In this document: positions 20,922 to 32,980 of the stretch, one piece after another
Numbering within the stretch: the stretch's first letter is position 1
Layout: every line of letters starts with the position of its first letter
Source of the DNA: Pleodorina starrii
Lineage: Eukaryota > Chlorophyta > Chlorophyceae > Chlamydomonadales > Volvocaceae
Direction: 5' to 3'
Assembly (NCBI GenBank): GCA_030267565.1
Contig: BRXU01000003.1
Coordinates: 1,596,001 to 1,660,000, forward strand
Length of the DNA stretch: 64,000 nt
Position numbers and translations under genes: made by a program
The notes under the pieces: model-generated
Database searches by the model: none
Seen by the model: the letters and a program-made list of their open reading frames with translations, nothing else
What the model was told of the DNA's origin: nothing

Positions 20922-23007
20922 ATGTCCCAGTCGGTCACTCAACTTTCAACCGACGGCTCGAGCATTTGGCTGCCGGGCATCGTGGCGTGCATTGCGCACC
21001 ATCTGCCAGCTAACGAAGTGGCAAGTACGTTACGACTGATAGACAAGACGACATCGCAGCAATTCGCACACCACAAGACCTTGCGGCTCTCGCTTTCGTC
21101 ACCCATCCACGTGTTCCGGGGGCGCTGGGGCCGCCCGGGCGCTTTTCGCGCGTTGTCTCACAAGCAGCGGCTGCAGCTGCTGTGCCTGACGGCGGCAAGC
21201 GGCAGCGTCGCTAACCTGGAGGTTGCCCTGGCCAATGCGGGTCTTGATCTTCGGTGCGAGCTGCTCGAGGCCGCCGCAGCCGCGGGCCAGCTCCACATGT
21301 GCAAGGTGCTGCGTGACCGCGGCTGCCCCTGGGGTGATCCTCTGTCAGCCGCGGCGAAGGCCGGCCACCGGCACGTCTGCGAGTGGCTGTTTGACAGCGG
21401 CTGGTCCCTCGACATGCACGTCGTTTACACAGCTGCCCGGGGCGGGCAGGAGGACCTTATGCAGTGGCTCCTGACGGAGTTGCAGGGCCGTCCCAACGAC
21501 GATGTGAATGGCCTCAGCGACGGCGCGTATGTTTTCAGCCGGTCATTGTTGATGGCCGCGGCGGGGTACTTGAGCCTGGCGGCGCTGCAGGGGCTGCGGC
21601 AGCAGCTTCTGGCAGGGCGCCACGGCAGCAAACTGCAGCAGCAGCTTGAGCAGCTCGATGAGGAGGATCTGGGTGCCATCCTGGCGGCCGCGGCCGGCAG
21701 CACCACCCCCGATTGGTAGGCCAAAGTGGAGTGGCTGGAGGGGCTGGGCTACCCCCGCAAGGCTGAGGCGTGCGAGTACGCTGTTCGGGCTGGTGACGGT
21801 GATGCAGTGGAGGCGCGTCTGCAGTGGCTGCACGGCCGGGGCTACCCCCTAAAGGCGGCGGTGGCGGACAGTGCGGTCGATCTCGGCAATCTTGCCGCCC
21901 TGCGTTTCCTGGTGGAGCAAGCGGGGGTGCGGCCCGCCGACGATGAGTACATCGCGATGGATGCAGCCTTCGGGGGCCACCTGACCGTACTGCAGTACCT
22001 GCACGCCAGCGGCCTGCTCGTAGACGCCCGTTCTGTTGCGGAAGAGACGGCCCGGCAGGGTCACCTGCCGATCGTGTCCTGGGCGGTGGAGGGCCTGGGC
22101 GTTGCACCCGCTGACGGCGAAGATAGCTTGCTCGACTGCGCGGCGGAGAGCGGCAACCTTGAGCTGATGACCTGGCTTCACGTCCGCGGCTGGGCCTTGG
22201 GCCCCACGGCCATCCCCAACGACGCCGAGAGCGGCTGCGAAGAGGCGCTGGAGTGGCTGGTGGAGCGGGGCTGCCCCTTCCCGGTGGGTGTCGCCGTCCT
22301 CGTTTGTCACCACCACACGTACGATGCGCTCCGTGTGGCCCACCAGTTGTGGCCCGCCGGTGGTTCCTTTTGCATGCGCTGTGCCCAGCCAGGTCACTCG
22401 GCAGGTCCATTAGACGCGTGTGCCGGGCCACCGTGTGTCGTACGTCCGTCGAGCTGCTCGAGAGGCGTTAGTCATGGTGACGATGCCGTGTTCAGATTCG
22501 CATATGCACATTCCGGGACAAGAGTCACTGTCTGCCAAGCTGCCAACGTGCGGTGCCGGGAAACTCCGCTGCCGGGGAGCTAGGCTGTGAGGATACATGT
22601 GGGTTGCACCGCCCCTGACTGCCCAACCGCCCGTCCGTTCATTGATGTGTGTATGTACGGCAATCATGTATGTTCCTTGGCGGCCGCAGCTCGATGGCGG
22701 CGCCTACCTCGGAGCCGCCCGCAACGGTGATCTGGCGATGCTCCGCTGCCTGCGCCGGCTGGGCTGCCCCTGGGGGCCGCCGGGGAAGCTGCTGGCGGAC
22801 TGCATCCGCATCAGCAGCGGGGTCTCCGTCGCCGTGCTGCAGTGCCTGCTGGACTTGGGCTGCCCCGAAATGGACTTGGATGCTGCGGTCAAGTGGGCGG
22901 AGGACAGGGAGGTGCAAATGGACCCCTGGAGCTGCGACGCGGCGGTGCTGGCATGGCTGGGCGAGCAGCAGCAGCGGCGGCGGTCGCCTGGGGCCCAAGC
23001 GGCCTAG
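20922..23007 (+). pseudogene. Ankyrin-repeat copy C with a nonsense codon at 266
   Basis: Exon 1 is 20922-22283, the intron 22284-22689 (GTGGGT..GCAG) and exon 2 22690-23007. At 21717-21719 the conserved Gln of the DWQAKVEW motif is TAG instead of CAG, ending the protein after 265 residues; the rest of exon 1 and all of exon 2 remain in frame (559 codons if read through). The F-box-like segment is complete (LPGIVACIAHHLPANEVAST). The variable linker after QGRPNDDVNG is longer than in most copies. The single clean mutation suggests recent inactivation, or a truncated product of F-box-like region plus the first ankyrin repeats. Downstream sequence is closest to copy G. Confidence 0.85.
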
Positions 23008-24104
23008 CTCGCGGCAGCAACGAACAGCGGCGGCAGACTTGCCTTGTAGCGCGGGGCGTATGTGGGTTGGGTGCGGCTTACCGTGTTGTCCGGTGCCGGG
23101 GGTCGGTAGGGCTGAGCCACACCCGCCCTGTCATGCTCGGTGTGTGTGGGGTTCCGGAGCGACAGCCGTCCGAAGTCTGATGGCGGGGCGGGGACAGGGG
23201 GTGACTCATCCTATCTGAGTACGACTTATTGCATGCCGGCCGCTCGTGGACGTGGTTCACGCTGTGCTTGGCAGCTCCGATAAGAGCAGGACTCGACAAG
23301 TTCGGTTCTGCCTTTGCTGTACTGCATTAGAGACAGCGCTGCAGGGCCCTCGTCTAGGGAAGCAGCCGAGTGCTGCAAGGCATGGCAACTGCAGTCGGCA
23401 GGGCTGCAATACCGCATTACTTCCGCATTACGTTGCGCCTCTCCACGTTACACCGCGCCACGGTTCACCACGTCCGGCCACATAGTAACGGCACACCGGT
23501 CATCTTGGCTGTCGGGCGACGTACGGTGCTGAACCCATGGGGGGTTGCATTGCGCATGTAGTGTACGTTTGCTGGGTGCGGGGATGCTGTGGGCAGTGCG
23601 CAGTGCGGGGCAGCTGTGGGGCGGCTATCCAGTGCACAGATGGTGGAGAATGCGAACGAAGGGCACATGCATCGCTGCCGCCCTGCCCCCACCGCCGCCA
23701 TACATAGGACCAACATGCCAAAAGCCCAAACGACAAACGAAACCCGCGAAGATGGGCCTCGATGATGGATGGATGGATGAGTGGATGGTATGAACTAATA
23801 AAATGGGTGGGCGGATGGGCGGACGGCTGGAAAGCACGGGTTGTTTGTCATTTTTACAATCAGCACAATCTGACACGGATACGATGCGTACGGCATCGCA
23901 ACATCAAGGGATTTATTGGCCGAGTTCAGACGCCGCCTTTTGTTGGATTGGAGCTCTGATAGCCTTGATAGGGACCCGCGGGGTTTCCCGGAGCATGAGG
24001 AAGGGGGTGTGGGACGGGGGGCACCCGGGGTCACCGTGTGCGTGTCGGTACCTGAAATGGATGGGTGTGGCGTATACGTCCACCTGAAGGTGTGTATGCC
24101 AAGA
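23008..24104. repeat. Downstream module and tail block of unit C
   Basis: The GATAAGAGCAGGACTCGAC core is at about 23280, the GTAGTGTACGTTTGCTGGG block near 23559, a GATGGATGG short repeat near 23765, and the GGATTTATTGGCCGAG tail block at about 23909. The proximal part shares GCTGAGCCACACC and GCGACAGCCGTCCG with unit G only. No gene is supported. Confidence 0.7.
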
Positions 24105-24440
24105 AAGCACCACACGGCCCCGATGCGCTTTCAGCTGGGTCGTTGGAAGTTGGATGTGTCGCGGCTCGCACGGGGACCGGGTTGAAGACTACGTGCGGAA
24201 AGGACATGTCGGGTGTGTCGCGGCGGGGCTGCAGATAGAAGATGAGTTGCACGTTTTGATGGAATGTCCGGAGTATGCACCACCACCAAGAGCGGCAGTA
24301 TGCCTCCCTCTGGGCGGCAGTACCGGTATGCTGGATGTGATGAGATGCTTTGACTCGGCGAATTCCAAATTCAGAAAGCGCGTAACGAGCTGCTATGTAG
24401 CTATCCATCGGGCGTACGGTTATGCAATGTGCGCCCTTTG
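24105..24440 (+). pseudogene. Non-LTR reverse transcriptase C-terminal fragment
   Basis: In one frame 24121-24185 reads MRFQLGRWKLDVSRLARGPG. After a frame change it continues DRVEDYVRKGHVGCVAAGLQ and then EDELHVLMECPEYAPP. This order, a helix 'xLxRFRLGxxxLxV' followed by a Cys motif and 'VEDExHxLxECPxY', matches the zinc-binding tail of LINE-type reverse transcriptases in plants and algae. The catalytic domain is absent. Similar remnants occur in six other intervals, so it was probably part of the ancestral duplicated unit rather than seven separate insertions. Confidence 0.6.
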
Positions 24441-25029
24441 ACGGATAACCGTTGTGGGGGGACACATGTTACCAAACATTTTGGGCTCGTACACGTGTTA
24501 CACCTCATGCACGTTTTAGGGTTTGGGTTTGCCTCATCAACGCCCCATCAAGGGTGGGCCCCGTCACATCGATGAAAGGATGCGTGAGCGTAGCCCAGCC
24601 AACCCCGGCTTGGTGCGTGAGATAGAGAACCCCGGCTGACCGACCGGGCGTCCCCCGCACTTCCCGGGCAAGCTGTCGGTTTACTGCGGCGCACGACAGC
24701 TGCATCTGTGCGGCTGATTCCGGCAGCGCGGCTCCCACGGGCGCTTCGTGCTCACTCGCTGACAATCGTCGATAAACCATTTCAACCGGGGACCTTTTGG
24801 CGAATCGTGAGACTCTGGGCCCACGGCTCGAATGGGCAGTCGTTTGGGTATTTGGTCACGCACCCCCCAATCACACACAGAGTGGGCTCTATGGGATCAC
24901 CGAAAGTGCTGAGGCCGTCGTTGGGCTCTGCAGTCCGCGCCCTTTACCCGGTACGGCACTGCAGCGCCTGCATGGCGGTCCGAGGCCCGCAGGCACGGCA
25001 GGGGTTGCTTGGCGCACGACCGGCCCCCA
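24441..25029. repeat. Shared non-coding blocks before copy D
   Basis: It contains GGGTTTGGGTTTGCCTCATC, GGCTGACCGACCGGGCGTCC, GCGGCTGATTCCGGCAGC and GGACCTTTTGGCGAATCGTG; the same order is seen at about 37640-38240. A short block near 24945-25000 (TACCCGGTACGGCACTGCAG) recurs near 38240. No coding sequence is supported. Confidence 0.6.
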
Positions 25030-25505
25030 AACAAGAAGGCCCACGCACAGACGAAAGGAGGGTGGATTGGATTGGATTTGGGTTGGACGGCGCACCACGT
25101 GGAGCAAGGCGGTCAACCTTGCAGTTGTGGCAGCGACAGTCCGCAACTCTAAAGCGGCAGCCGGGTTCCCATGTGAGTGCTGATTCGGTCCCTGGACAGC
25201 ACCTGGACCGGCTGATAACCTATCTAGGTCCACACCGCAGCCATCGACGGAAGCCTGTGAGGAGTCTCGGAGCGCGGGCAGGGTATCCAGGCGTGTGGAT
25301 TTCATGGCCCAGGGAAGCGGGAAGGGAGGTAGGTGGTCAACTGGTCATCCACTCAACGGCCGCCGTACGGAATCCGGATCTGAGGATCGACCTTGCCACG
25401 GAGCAAGCTCAGGAAAACAACGTTGTTCAATCGATGACCAGCTTACCTCTTTGGATAAGTTCGTGGGCCTTCTGCTCACGCCAAGCCTTGCGGAAGGCCA
25501 GTTTT
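25030..25505 (+). promoter_or_regulatory. Conserved 5' module of copy D (distal part)
   Basis: All landmarks from GACGGCGCACCACGTGGAGC to CTTGCGGAAGGCC are present. Unlike other copies, the last 90 bp before the gene are replaced by a different sequence (25506-25759). Confidence 0.55.
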
Positions 25506-25759
25506 GCTGTTTTGGTACGCAATACGTGCGCTAAACCTAAACACGCGCCCATCTAAGTACGACAGAAGCGCGCCATTTGTGCATCGCGTTACTATATAAT
25601 GCGTCAGTGTTGTGCGGTATGTTCTGTCTTTGCTCAATATACAGCTGTACAACTGTGGATTCGCAAGCTGGCTTGTGTCGCGCCACTACGGTCGTGCAAC
25701 GAAAATTGGCATCCCAATTGGAGAGGTACCTCATTCCCTTTCAAACAAGGCGCAAAACA
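25506..25759 (+). promoter_or_regulatory. Unique TATA-containing leader of copy D
   Basis: The usual TACAAGTTCGGCAT..GTGAATGATA leader is absent and about 250 bp of unrelated, AT-richer DNA stands in its place. It contains ACTATATAATGCG at about 25590, which looks like a TATA box some 165 bp upstream of the ATG. It is stop-free in the gene's frame from the ATG at 25577, so a 61-residue N-terminal extension is possible. I prefer the start at 25760 because it aligns with the start of the other copies. Confidence 0.5.
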
Positions 25760-27823
25760 ATGTCTCAGTCGATTACTCCGCCTACACCAGACGGCTCGAG
25801 CATCTGGCTGCCGGGCATTGTGGCGTGCATTGCGCACCATCTGCCACCTAACGAAGTGGCAAGCACGTTGCGACTGATAGACAAGTCGACATCGCAACAG
25901 TTTGCACACCACAAGACCTTGCGGCTCTCGCTTCCGTCACCCATCCACGTGTTCCGGGAGCGCTGGGGCCGCCCGGGCGCTTATCGCGCGATGTCTCGCC
26001 AGCAGCGGCTGCAGCTGCTGTGCCTGACGGCGGCAAGCGGCAGCGTCGCCAACCTGGAGGTTGCCCTGGCCAGTGCGGGTCTTGAACTTCAGTGCGAGCT
26101 GCTCGAGGCCGCCGCAGCCGCGGGCCAGCTCGACATGTGCAAGGTGCTGCGTGACCGCGGCTGCCCCTGGGGTGATCCTCTGGGAGCCGCGGCGAAGGCC
26201 GGCCACCGGCACGTGTGCGAGTGGATGTTGGCCAGCGGCTGCCGCCTCACATGGGACGTCGTTCGCTCAGCTGCCCAGGGCGGGCATGAGGACCTTATGC
26301 AGTGGCTGCTGACGGAGTTGCCGGGCCGCATACGCGACCATTTATTTTGTGATCTCGGCAGGTCATTGCATGCCGCGGCAGGGGGGTTGAGCCTGGCGGC
26401 GCTGCAGCGGCTGTGGGAGCAGCTCATGGCAGGGCGCCACGGCAGCAAACTGCAGGAGCGGCTTGAGCAGCTAGATGAGGGGGATCGGGGTCGCATCCTG
26501 GCGGCCGCGGCCGGCAGCACCACCCCCGATTGGCAGGCCAAAGTGGAGTGGCTGGAGGGGCTGGGCTACCCCCGCACGGCTGAGGCGTGCGAGTCCGCTG
26601 TTCGGGCTGGTAACGGCGATGCAGTGGAGGCGCGTCTGCAGTGGCTGTGCGGCCGGGGCTACCCCCTGGAGGCGGCGGTGGCGGACGCTGCGGTCCGTGC
26701 CGGCAATCTTGCCGCCCTGCGTTTCCTGGTGGAGCAAGCGGGGGTGCGGCCCACCGGCGATGAGTTCCACGTGACGGATGCAGCCCGCCAGGGCCACCTG
26801 GCCGTACTGCAGTACCTGCACGCCAGCGGCTTGCCCGTCAACGCCCGTTCTGTTGCGGTAGAGGCGGCCCGGGCGGGTCACGCGCCGTTGGTGGAGTGGG
26901 CGGTGGAGGACCTGGGTGTCGCACCCGCTGACGGCGCAGATAGCTTGCTCGACTGCGCAGCGGAGAGCGGCAACCTTGAGCTGATGACCTGGCTTCACGT
27001 CCGCGGCTGGGCCTTGGGCCCCACGGCCATCTCCAACGGCGCCAAGAGCGGCTGCGAAGAGGCGCTGGAGTGGCTGGTGGAGCGGGGCTGCCCCTTCCCG
27101 GTGGGTGTCACCGTCCTCGTTTCTCACCACCACACGTACGATGCGCTCCGTGTGGCCCACCAATTGTGGCCCACCGGTGGTTCATTATGCATGCACTGTG
27201 CCCAGCCAGGTCACTCGGCAGGTCCATTAGACACGTGTGCCGGACCACCGTGCGTCGTACGTCTGTCGAGCTGCTCGAGACGTTATTCATGGCGTCGATG
27301 CCGTGTTCAGATTCGCATGTGCGCCTTCCGGGGCAGAGTTACTGTCTGCCAAGCTGTCAAAGCCTGGCGCCGGGAAACTCTGCTGCCGGGGAGCTAGTCT
27401 GTGAGGCCGCATGGGGGTTGCACCGCCCCTGCCTGCCCAAACGCCTGCCCAAACGTCCCTGCATTGATATGTGTATGTACGGCAATCATGTGTGTTCCTT
27501 GGCGACCTCAGCTTGATGGCGACGCCTACCTCAGAGCCGCCTTCAACGATGATTTGGCGATGCTCCGCTGCCTGCACCGGCTGGGCGGCCCCTGGGGGCC
27601 GCCGGGGAAGCTGCTGGCGGACTGCATCCGCGTCGTGGCCGACGGCACCTCCGTCCCCGTGCTGCAGTGCCTGCTGGACTTGGGTTGCCCCGTACCGGAC
27701 TGGGATGCTGCGGTCCAGTTTGCGGAGGACTGGTGGCTGCACCGGGAGAGCGTAGCGGCGGTGCTGGCATGGCTGCGTGAGCAGCGGTTGTGGCGGCGGT
27801 CGCCTGGGGCCCAAGGGGCCTAG
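25760..27823 (+). CDS. F-box-like/ankyrin-repeat protein, copy D (intact, about 550 aa)
   Basis: Exon 1 is 25760-27100 (447 codons), the intron 27101-27511, and exon 2 27512-27823 (103 codons plus stop). The protein starts MSQSITPPTPDGSSIWLPG, followed by an F-box-like helix set (HHLPPNEVASTLRLIDKSTS). Ankyrin-like units run from about residue 84 to the end. The repeat-3 loop reads RLTWDVVRSAAQGGHEDL, and the linker after it (GRIRDHLFCDLG) is unlike any other copy. Part of exon 1 (WEQLMAGRHGSKLQERLEQLD) matches copy B best. It is the only copy with its own leader sequence, so its expression may differ. SCF adaptor function is an inference from the domain pair. Confidence 0.85.
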
Positions 27824-28344
27824 CTCGCGGCAGCAACGAACAGCGGCGGCAAACTTGCCTTGTAGCCCGGAGCGTATGTGGGTTGGGTGCGGCTTACCGT
27901 GTTGTCCGGCGCCGGTGCCGGTAGGGCTGCCACATCCAACCCTGTCATGCTCGGTGTGTTTGGGTTCCGGAGCGAGAGCCGTCCGTTGTCTGATGGCGGG
28001 GCGGGGGCAGACGTTGGGTGCCGCCGGGGGGCGACTCATCCCATCTGGATACGACCTCGTTCGGTTCGGTCGGGGACATGCATGGGCTTTTGGGGTTATG
28101 CATGCCGGCCGCACGTGTGTGCTGCACTCGTGGACGTGGTTCACACTGCGCTTGGCAGCTCCGATAAGAGCAGGACTCGACAAGCTCGGTTCTGCCTTCG
28201 CTGTACTGCATTTGAGACAGCATTGCAGGGCCCTCGTCTAGGGAGGCAGCCGAGCGCTGCAAGGCATGGCGACTGCCGCCGTCGCGCGCCTCGCTACGTT
28301 GCTGGTACGTTACGCCGCGCCACGGTTCGCCACGTCCGGTCACA
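27824..28344. repeat. Downstream module of unit D, left part
   Basis: The standard downstream landmarks are present, including the GATAAGAGCAGGACTCGAC core near 28165. The module is broken after GCCGCGCCACGGTTCGCCAC (28314-28333), which is repeated at 30175 on the far side of an insertion. Confidence 0.7.
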
Positions 28345-30174
28345 CGTCAAGTTGGGCCGGTCGGGGGAGAGGGGGAGGCGTGCCTGGCTGCCGCGCCGAG
28401 ACTGCAACGGCCCCCAACTGCCAACCACCAACCGCCAACAGGTCGGCCCAACTACTTCACGTGGCCGATGAGGAGTTGCACGGCATTCGGTTGCTGCGGT
28501 TCGTGCCGGTGGGTGTCCCCTGCGGGGTTGTTGTGTGCCCGGTTGGGAAGCCCTTCATCGTCCGGCGGTAGCAGAGGTGTGCTGGACGAAGGAATTGGCG
28601 GCATCCCCCATTCGGTTAGGTCAGGCCCGGCTAAGGGCCGCCAGCTTTCTGGAGGCGGCAGCAGCAGCAGCATTATCTCTCCCGGGTAAGTGGTGACACT
28701 GATGGGCACCGCCTCCTGCCCGGGCCCTCGCTAGTTGGTGGTGGTGAGCGGGTTCGGCGGTTGGGTGCGGAGCGGAACCCGAGCGATGTCCGCAGTGTTC
28801 AGGCCAGCCCAACATACGGTGCGTATATCACATGTGCCACTGGCGGTAGCTGGGTAGCTGCGCAATCTGGTCTAGGCGGGAGTCTGGATTGGCCGCACTG
28901 CCACTGGCGGGACGGTCGGGCAGCTGCGCAAGCGGTGCTGGCGCAGACGGTCCCCATGTAGCAGAGAAGGCGTTGGTGCGCTGGCGCGTTGGATGTGAGG
29001 CGGAGGGCTGAACATACGGCGCAGCGCTGCATTGCACCCACAGCTGAGCCTGGTTGGCGCTGGTGTGGTGGAAGGAGGAGGACAGACAGGCGGCCGGTTT
29101 TCATGCCGAGCTGGCGGCGGGCTGGGTTGGGATGGCAGTCGAGTGTAGCGCTGGAGCACAGCACAACACAGCTGTGCACAATTTAGCTGTGCACCGGCGG
29201 GGTCTCCTGGCGGCGGCGGTGGTGGTGCGGGTGCGGGGCGGCTGTCTGTCTTCAAGGCGTGGGGAAGCTTTAGGGTTGTTTTGGCGACGGCACCGAGCGC
29301 TTCTTGGTCCGCGGGCAGCAATGCAGCAAGATCTGTCTGAAAGGCCGCGCACGGCGGCATGGGTGAGGCGCATGGGGAACGGCGCAGCAGAACCCACATT
29401 ACCGCGGGCGGGATCTGGGGCGGCTTCCTGGTGTCGTGGTGACAGTAATGGGAGGGGCCTCGAACGCCCTTGGACGCGGCTGAGAGCGAGCTGGGGCCCT
29501 TCGCTCCGTGGCACACTGTTTGTGTTGTGTTGTGTTTTGTACCTTGGTTCTTTTGCTTTTTTGTTATGCATCAGCGCTGTTGTTGTCCCCTGTTTAAAGA
29601 TTGCCCTGAAAGTACCTGTAGTTGTGTGTGTGTGTGTGGTGGGTTGCGTGCAGGCGGGGCCAGTGCGGCCATCCATGAAGGGCGAGAAGAAGCGGTCGGG
29701 GGAAGCAGCAGGATGACTGTGGTGTGCGGTGTGCGAACTGAGGCGGTGCTGTGGCCTGTGGGTGGTGCCTCACTTGTGTAGTTTGCCTTTTGACTTTTGC
29801 CTGCTCGGTGAGCGAATCGTTTTGACAGTGGACCCACGGGCCGAAGGGGGGATGTTACACAGAGCGTATCACACCTGATGTAACTTGTCGCGACCGAAGT
29901 CCACAGTTGACGCTGGGCATATGGAAAAGTCATAGCAGGGATGTGGGCTTGCTGGGACGGCATGGGACGGCCGGGGCACCGGCCAAGCAGGGGAACAGCC
30001 AGGTGGAGATCCCGAGGGGACACAGGAGGCCCAAATCGGTTGAAGTTTTGGGGGTTTGGTAAGTTTTGTGGCTTCAATAACTTACCCCCAAGCAGTGGTA
30101 CAGATGGTACCAAGCGTTACTATCTGTAGCGCCATTCCGGGGCAGCGACTGGTAACTGACTGACGTGCCGTTCC
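28345..30174. mobile_element. 1.83-kb insertion flanked by about 30-bp direct repeats
   Basis: The sequence GCCGCGCCACGGTTCGCCAC plus CACGTCCGG flanks the insert on both sides (28314-28344 and 30175-30205) and is single in every other unit. No second copy of the interior exists in the window. Near 29840 there is a purine run GAAGGGGGGA followed by TGTTACAC, the arrangement of a polypurine tract and LTR start, but I find no matching second LTR. The right third is GT/T-rich (29517-29650) and has an inverted repeat GGTAAGTT..AACTTACC near 30060-30085. A 214-codon minus-strand ORF (28872-29516) is Pro/Ala-rich and unconvincing. The class is uncertain. Confidence 0.55.
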
Positions 30175-30713
30175 GCCGCGCCACGGTTCGCCACGTCCGG
30201 CCACGTCGCGGCACACCGGTCATCTTGGCTGTCGGGCGACGTACGGTGCTGAACCCATGGGGGGTTGCATTGCGCATGTAGTGTACGTTTGCTGGGTGCG
30301 GGGATGCTGTGGGCAGGGCCTAGTGTGGGGGCTGTGGGGCGGCTATCCAGTGCACAAATGGCGGAGACTGTGAATGAAGGGTGTGCACACTGCTGCCGCC
30401 CTCCCCCCCCCCTTCCGCCGCCATACCCAGATGGTTTGAATGCAAAGCGTGGGTGTGTTTGTCATTATCACAATCAGCACAATCTGACACGGATACGATG
30501 CGTACGGCACGCACAACATAAGGGATTTATTGGCCGAGTTCAAACGCCGCCTTTTGTTGGATTGGGGCTCGGGTAGCCTCGATAGGGACCCGCGGGGTTT
30601 CCCGGAGCATGAGGAAGGGGGTGTGGGACGGGGAGCGCCCGGAGTTACCGTGTGTCGGTACTTGAAATGGATGGGTGTGGCGTATACGTCCACCTGAAGG
30701 TGTGTATGCCAAG
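30175..30713. repeat. Downstream module and tail block of unit D, right part
   Basis: It resumes at GCCGCGCCACGG and carries GTAGTGTACGTTTGCTGGG near 30279 and the GGATTTATTGGCCGAG tail near 30523. No gene is supported. Confidence 0.65.
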
Positions 30714-30960
30714 AAAGCACCACAAGCCCCTGATGCGCTTTCGGCTGGGTCGTTGGGACTTGGATGTGTCGCGGCTCGCACGTGGACCGGGTTGAAAACC
30801 ACGTGCGGAAAGGACATGTCGGGTGTGTCGCGGCGGGGCTGCAGATAGAAGATGAGCTGCACGTTTTGATGGAATGTCCGGAGTATGCACCACCACCAAG
30901 TCCGGAGTATGCGCCATCAAGAGAGGCAATATGGGCGGCAGTATGCTGGATGTGATGAGG
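30714..30960 (+). pseudogene. Non-LTR reverse transcriptase C-terminal fragment
   Basis: It reads LMRFRLGRWDLDVSRLARGP in one frame, then in the next frame RVENHVRKGHVGCVAAGLQ and EDELHVLMECPEYAPP. A small duplication (CCGGAGTATGC twice) follows. Similarity to the LINE zinc-binding tail is as for the copy near 24.2 kb. Confidence 0.6.
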
Positions 30961-32980
30961 TCCTTTGTCTCAGCGAACTCGTGTTCCAAATTCTGAAAGC
31001 GTGTGCCTAGCCGGCCGCATTCGGGGTCCAGCAGCGACCTACGTGCCAGGGCCTGGCGCCTGAGCCTGGCCACAGAGGGCGCCAAGGGCGGGGGGAGGTT
31101 CCGTCATGGTCGCAGTCACAGCTCCGCAGCCACAGTCATGACCGCAGACCCGCAGCCGCAGCTCTGAAGAATCCCGCGCTTTGAAATGCCAACACCGACA
31201 TGAGGGGGACCATTCCGTGTCTCTTGTGTGGGAGAAAGCGGGAGCGAAGCGACAGGCCGCAATCTCCCGCTCCGCACCGCACCGTCCACCAACCACCAGG
31301 GGAACACGGACACACACACACACACACGGCGCCAAACCGAACCAACCACCATCAACCAGGATGACAACCACCAACTTCCAACCACCACCTTACCGGTATC
31401 AGGCCCAAGGTCTGCACTGGCAGTTGGGCTATCCATTTCTGCATCGCCGGTTCGAGCCGACATGACACATTGGTACAATTCCCCAAGGGGCACACACACA
31501 CAGGCGCGCGTGCTTGCATGTGTGTTTTCGCTCCGCAGTTCATGGTCGTACGATATGCCGTACGACGTCCGCCGTACAAATGCTCGGCCCAGTGCTCTGC
31601 CCCCCACACAGCGGCACGGGGGGCAGTCCAATGGCACGAAGCGCGGGAAACCAAGGCCTGTACGGCCATTCCGCGTCGGCCAAACAGTGACAACCAGCAG
31701 TGACGGCAGTGACAACCGGGAGTGGTCGCAGCTGCCGTATAAGGCTGCAGCCGCAGCGACATCAGCCGCAGCCGTAGCGGCGAGGCGGCCGTAGGAAAAT
31801 GTCTCCACGGACTGCTTGACAGGGCCCCCCTGATCTACAGCCCTACCAGCTCGCTGTCCGACTCTCCGTCCCACCATCCTCCGCTGCCTCTTCCTCCCTC
31901 CCTCCCGCTCACCGCCCGCCCGCCCGCCCGCCCGCCCGGCCGCCCGCCCTCCCGCCCCCACTCCTCCACCCCTCCCCCCGGCCCCCTGCTCCCGCGCCCC
32001 TCCTTCCGCCCACCCAACCCTCCCCCCACGAGACCCCGCAATAAAGGAACTCAGGGCACGAACAACACCACCCAAGAAGCTGGCGGGCGGCTTGCTTACG
32101 AGGGCCGCAACCCGCCAGGGCACATTTCCTCCTCGAAAATAGGAGCGTATTCAGAGGGGCGTATTCCCTCCTCGTGAATCAAAACACGCAAAAGGGGCAT
32201 TGTGTGACCCAAATGCGGTCAGAAAACAGCGCACCGCACTGCCCCAATCCCCAGAACCCGACAGGGACCGCGGCACGGTGGCGGTGGCGGCGGTGCCGGC
32301 CCCGCCGCGCCCGCCATCCATTGTGATGGTTGGCGGTCGGTCAGCACGCACCCCTCCCAGCCCCACCTCGACTCGACTCGACTCGCCTTGAGGCGGGGGA
32401 GGGGATGTGCGCCCCCCGTCCCCGTCCCCGCTCTCAGCCCCTGTCCCCGCCCCCGTCCCCGCCCCCACGCTTTCGGAGCTGCCCCGGGAGGTGGTGAGGA
32501 AAGGGAGGGGAGCGGAGGGGAGGGGAGCGCGGATCCCCAAACCCTGCCACAAAGTAACGGATGCACCTCCTGCCATGCCCCTGACCTGGCCAGTCCGCAA
32601 AGTGTTCTGACTCCAACCCGCTTTCCAACCCACACTGCCGCCCCCCACCTCCTCCACCTTCTCCCCCCACCCCAAACCAATGCCACCAAACTCGCTTGCT
32701 CGCCCGCTCGCTCGCTCGTTCCCTCACTCAGTCGCCTCACTCGCTCAGTCGTTATAGGCAATCGCTCGCAGTCGTTCGACAGAGTCGTTCACGCCAAGTC
32801 GATTTCCCATTCTTCGCGTTCGTGTTCGCGCCCCCTCCCAACCCTTTCCCACCCTTCCCCACGCCCCGTCCAGTTCTGACCTGACCTGAGACCCGGCCTC
32901 CTCGTTCGCCATCCCCCGGCCCGTCGCTCGGCCTCCTTCGTGGGACCTAATCCGGGCACCTGTCCGCAAGCTGTGTGAAA
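30961..32980. repeat. Shared blocks V, W and X (interval D-E copy)
   Basis: Block V runs to about 31870 and includes YRYQAQGLHWQLGYPF and the CTCCGCAG acceptor-like site. A short CCCT/CCCG tract follows at 31893-31945 where interval B-C has its 1.2-kb array. Block W covers about 31970-32330, with an extra short duplication (CGTATTCAGAGG). Block X covers about 32380-32980. No independent gene is supported. Confidence 0.6.

Noticed and set aside
28872..29516. 214-codon minus-strand ORF in the D-E insert
   Set aside because: Composition is low complexity, there is no domain, and overlapping plus-strand ORFs of the same length exist.
29838..29885. Polypurine tract plus TGTTACAC as proof of an LTR retrotransposon
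   Set aside because: No matching second LTR, primer-binding site, integrase or protease reading could be found; kept only as a hint.
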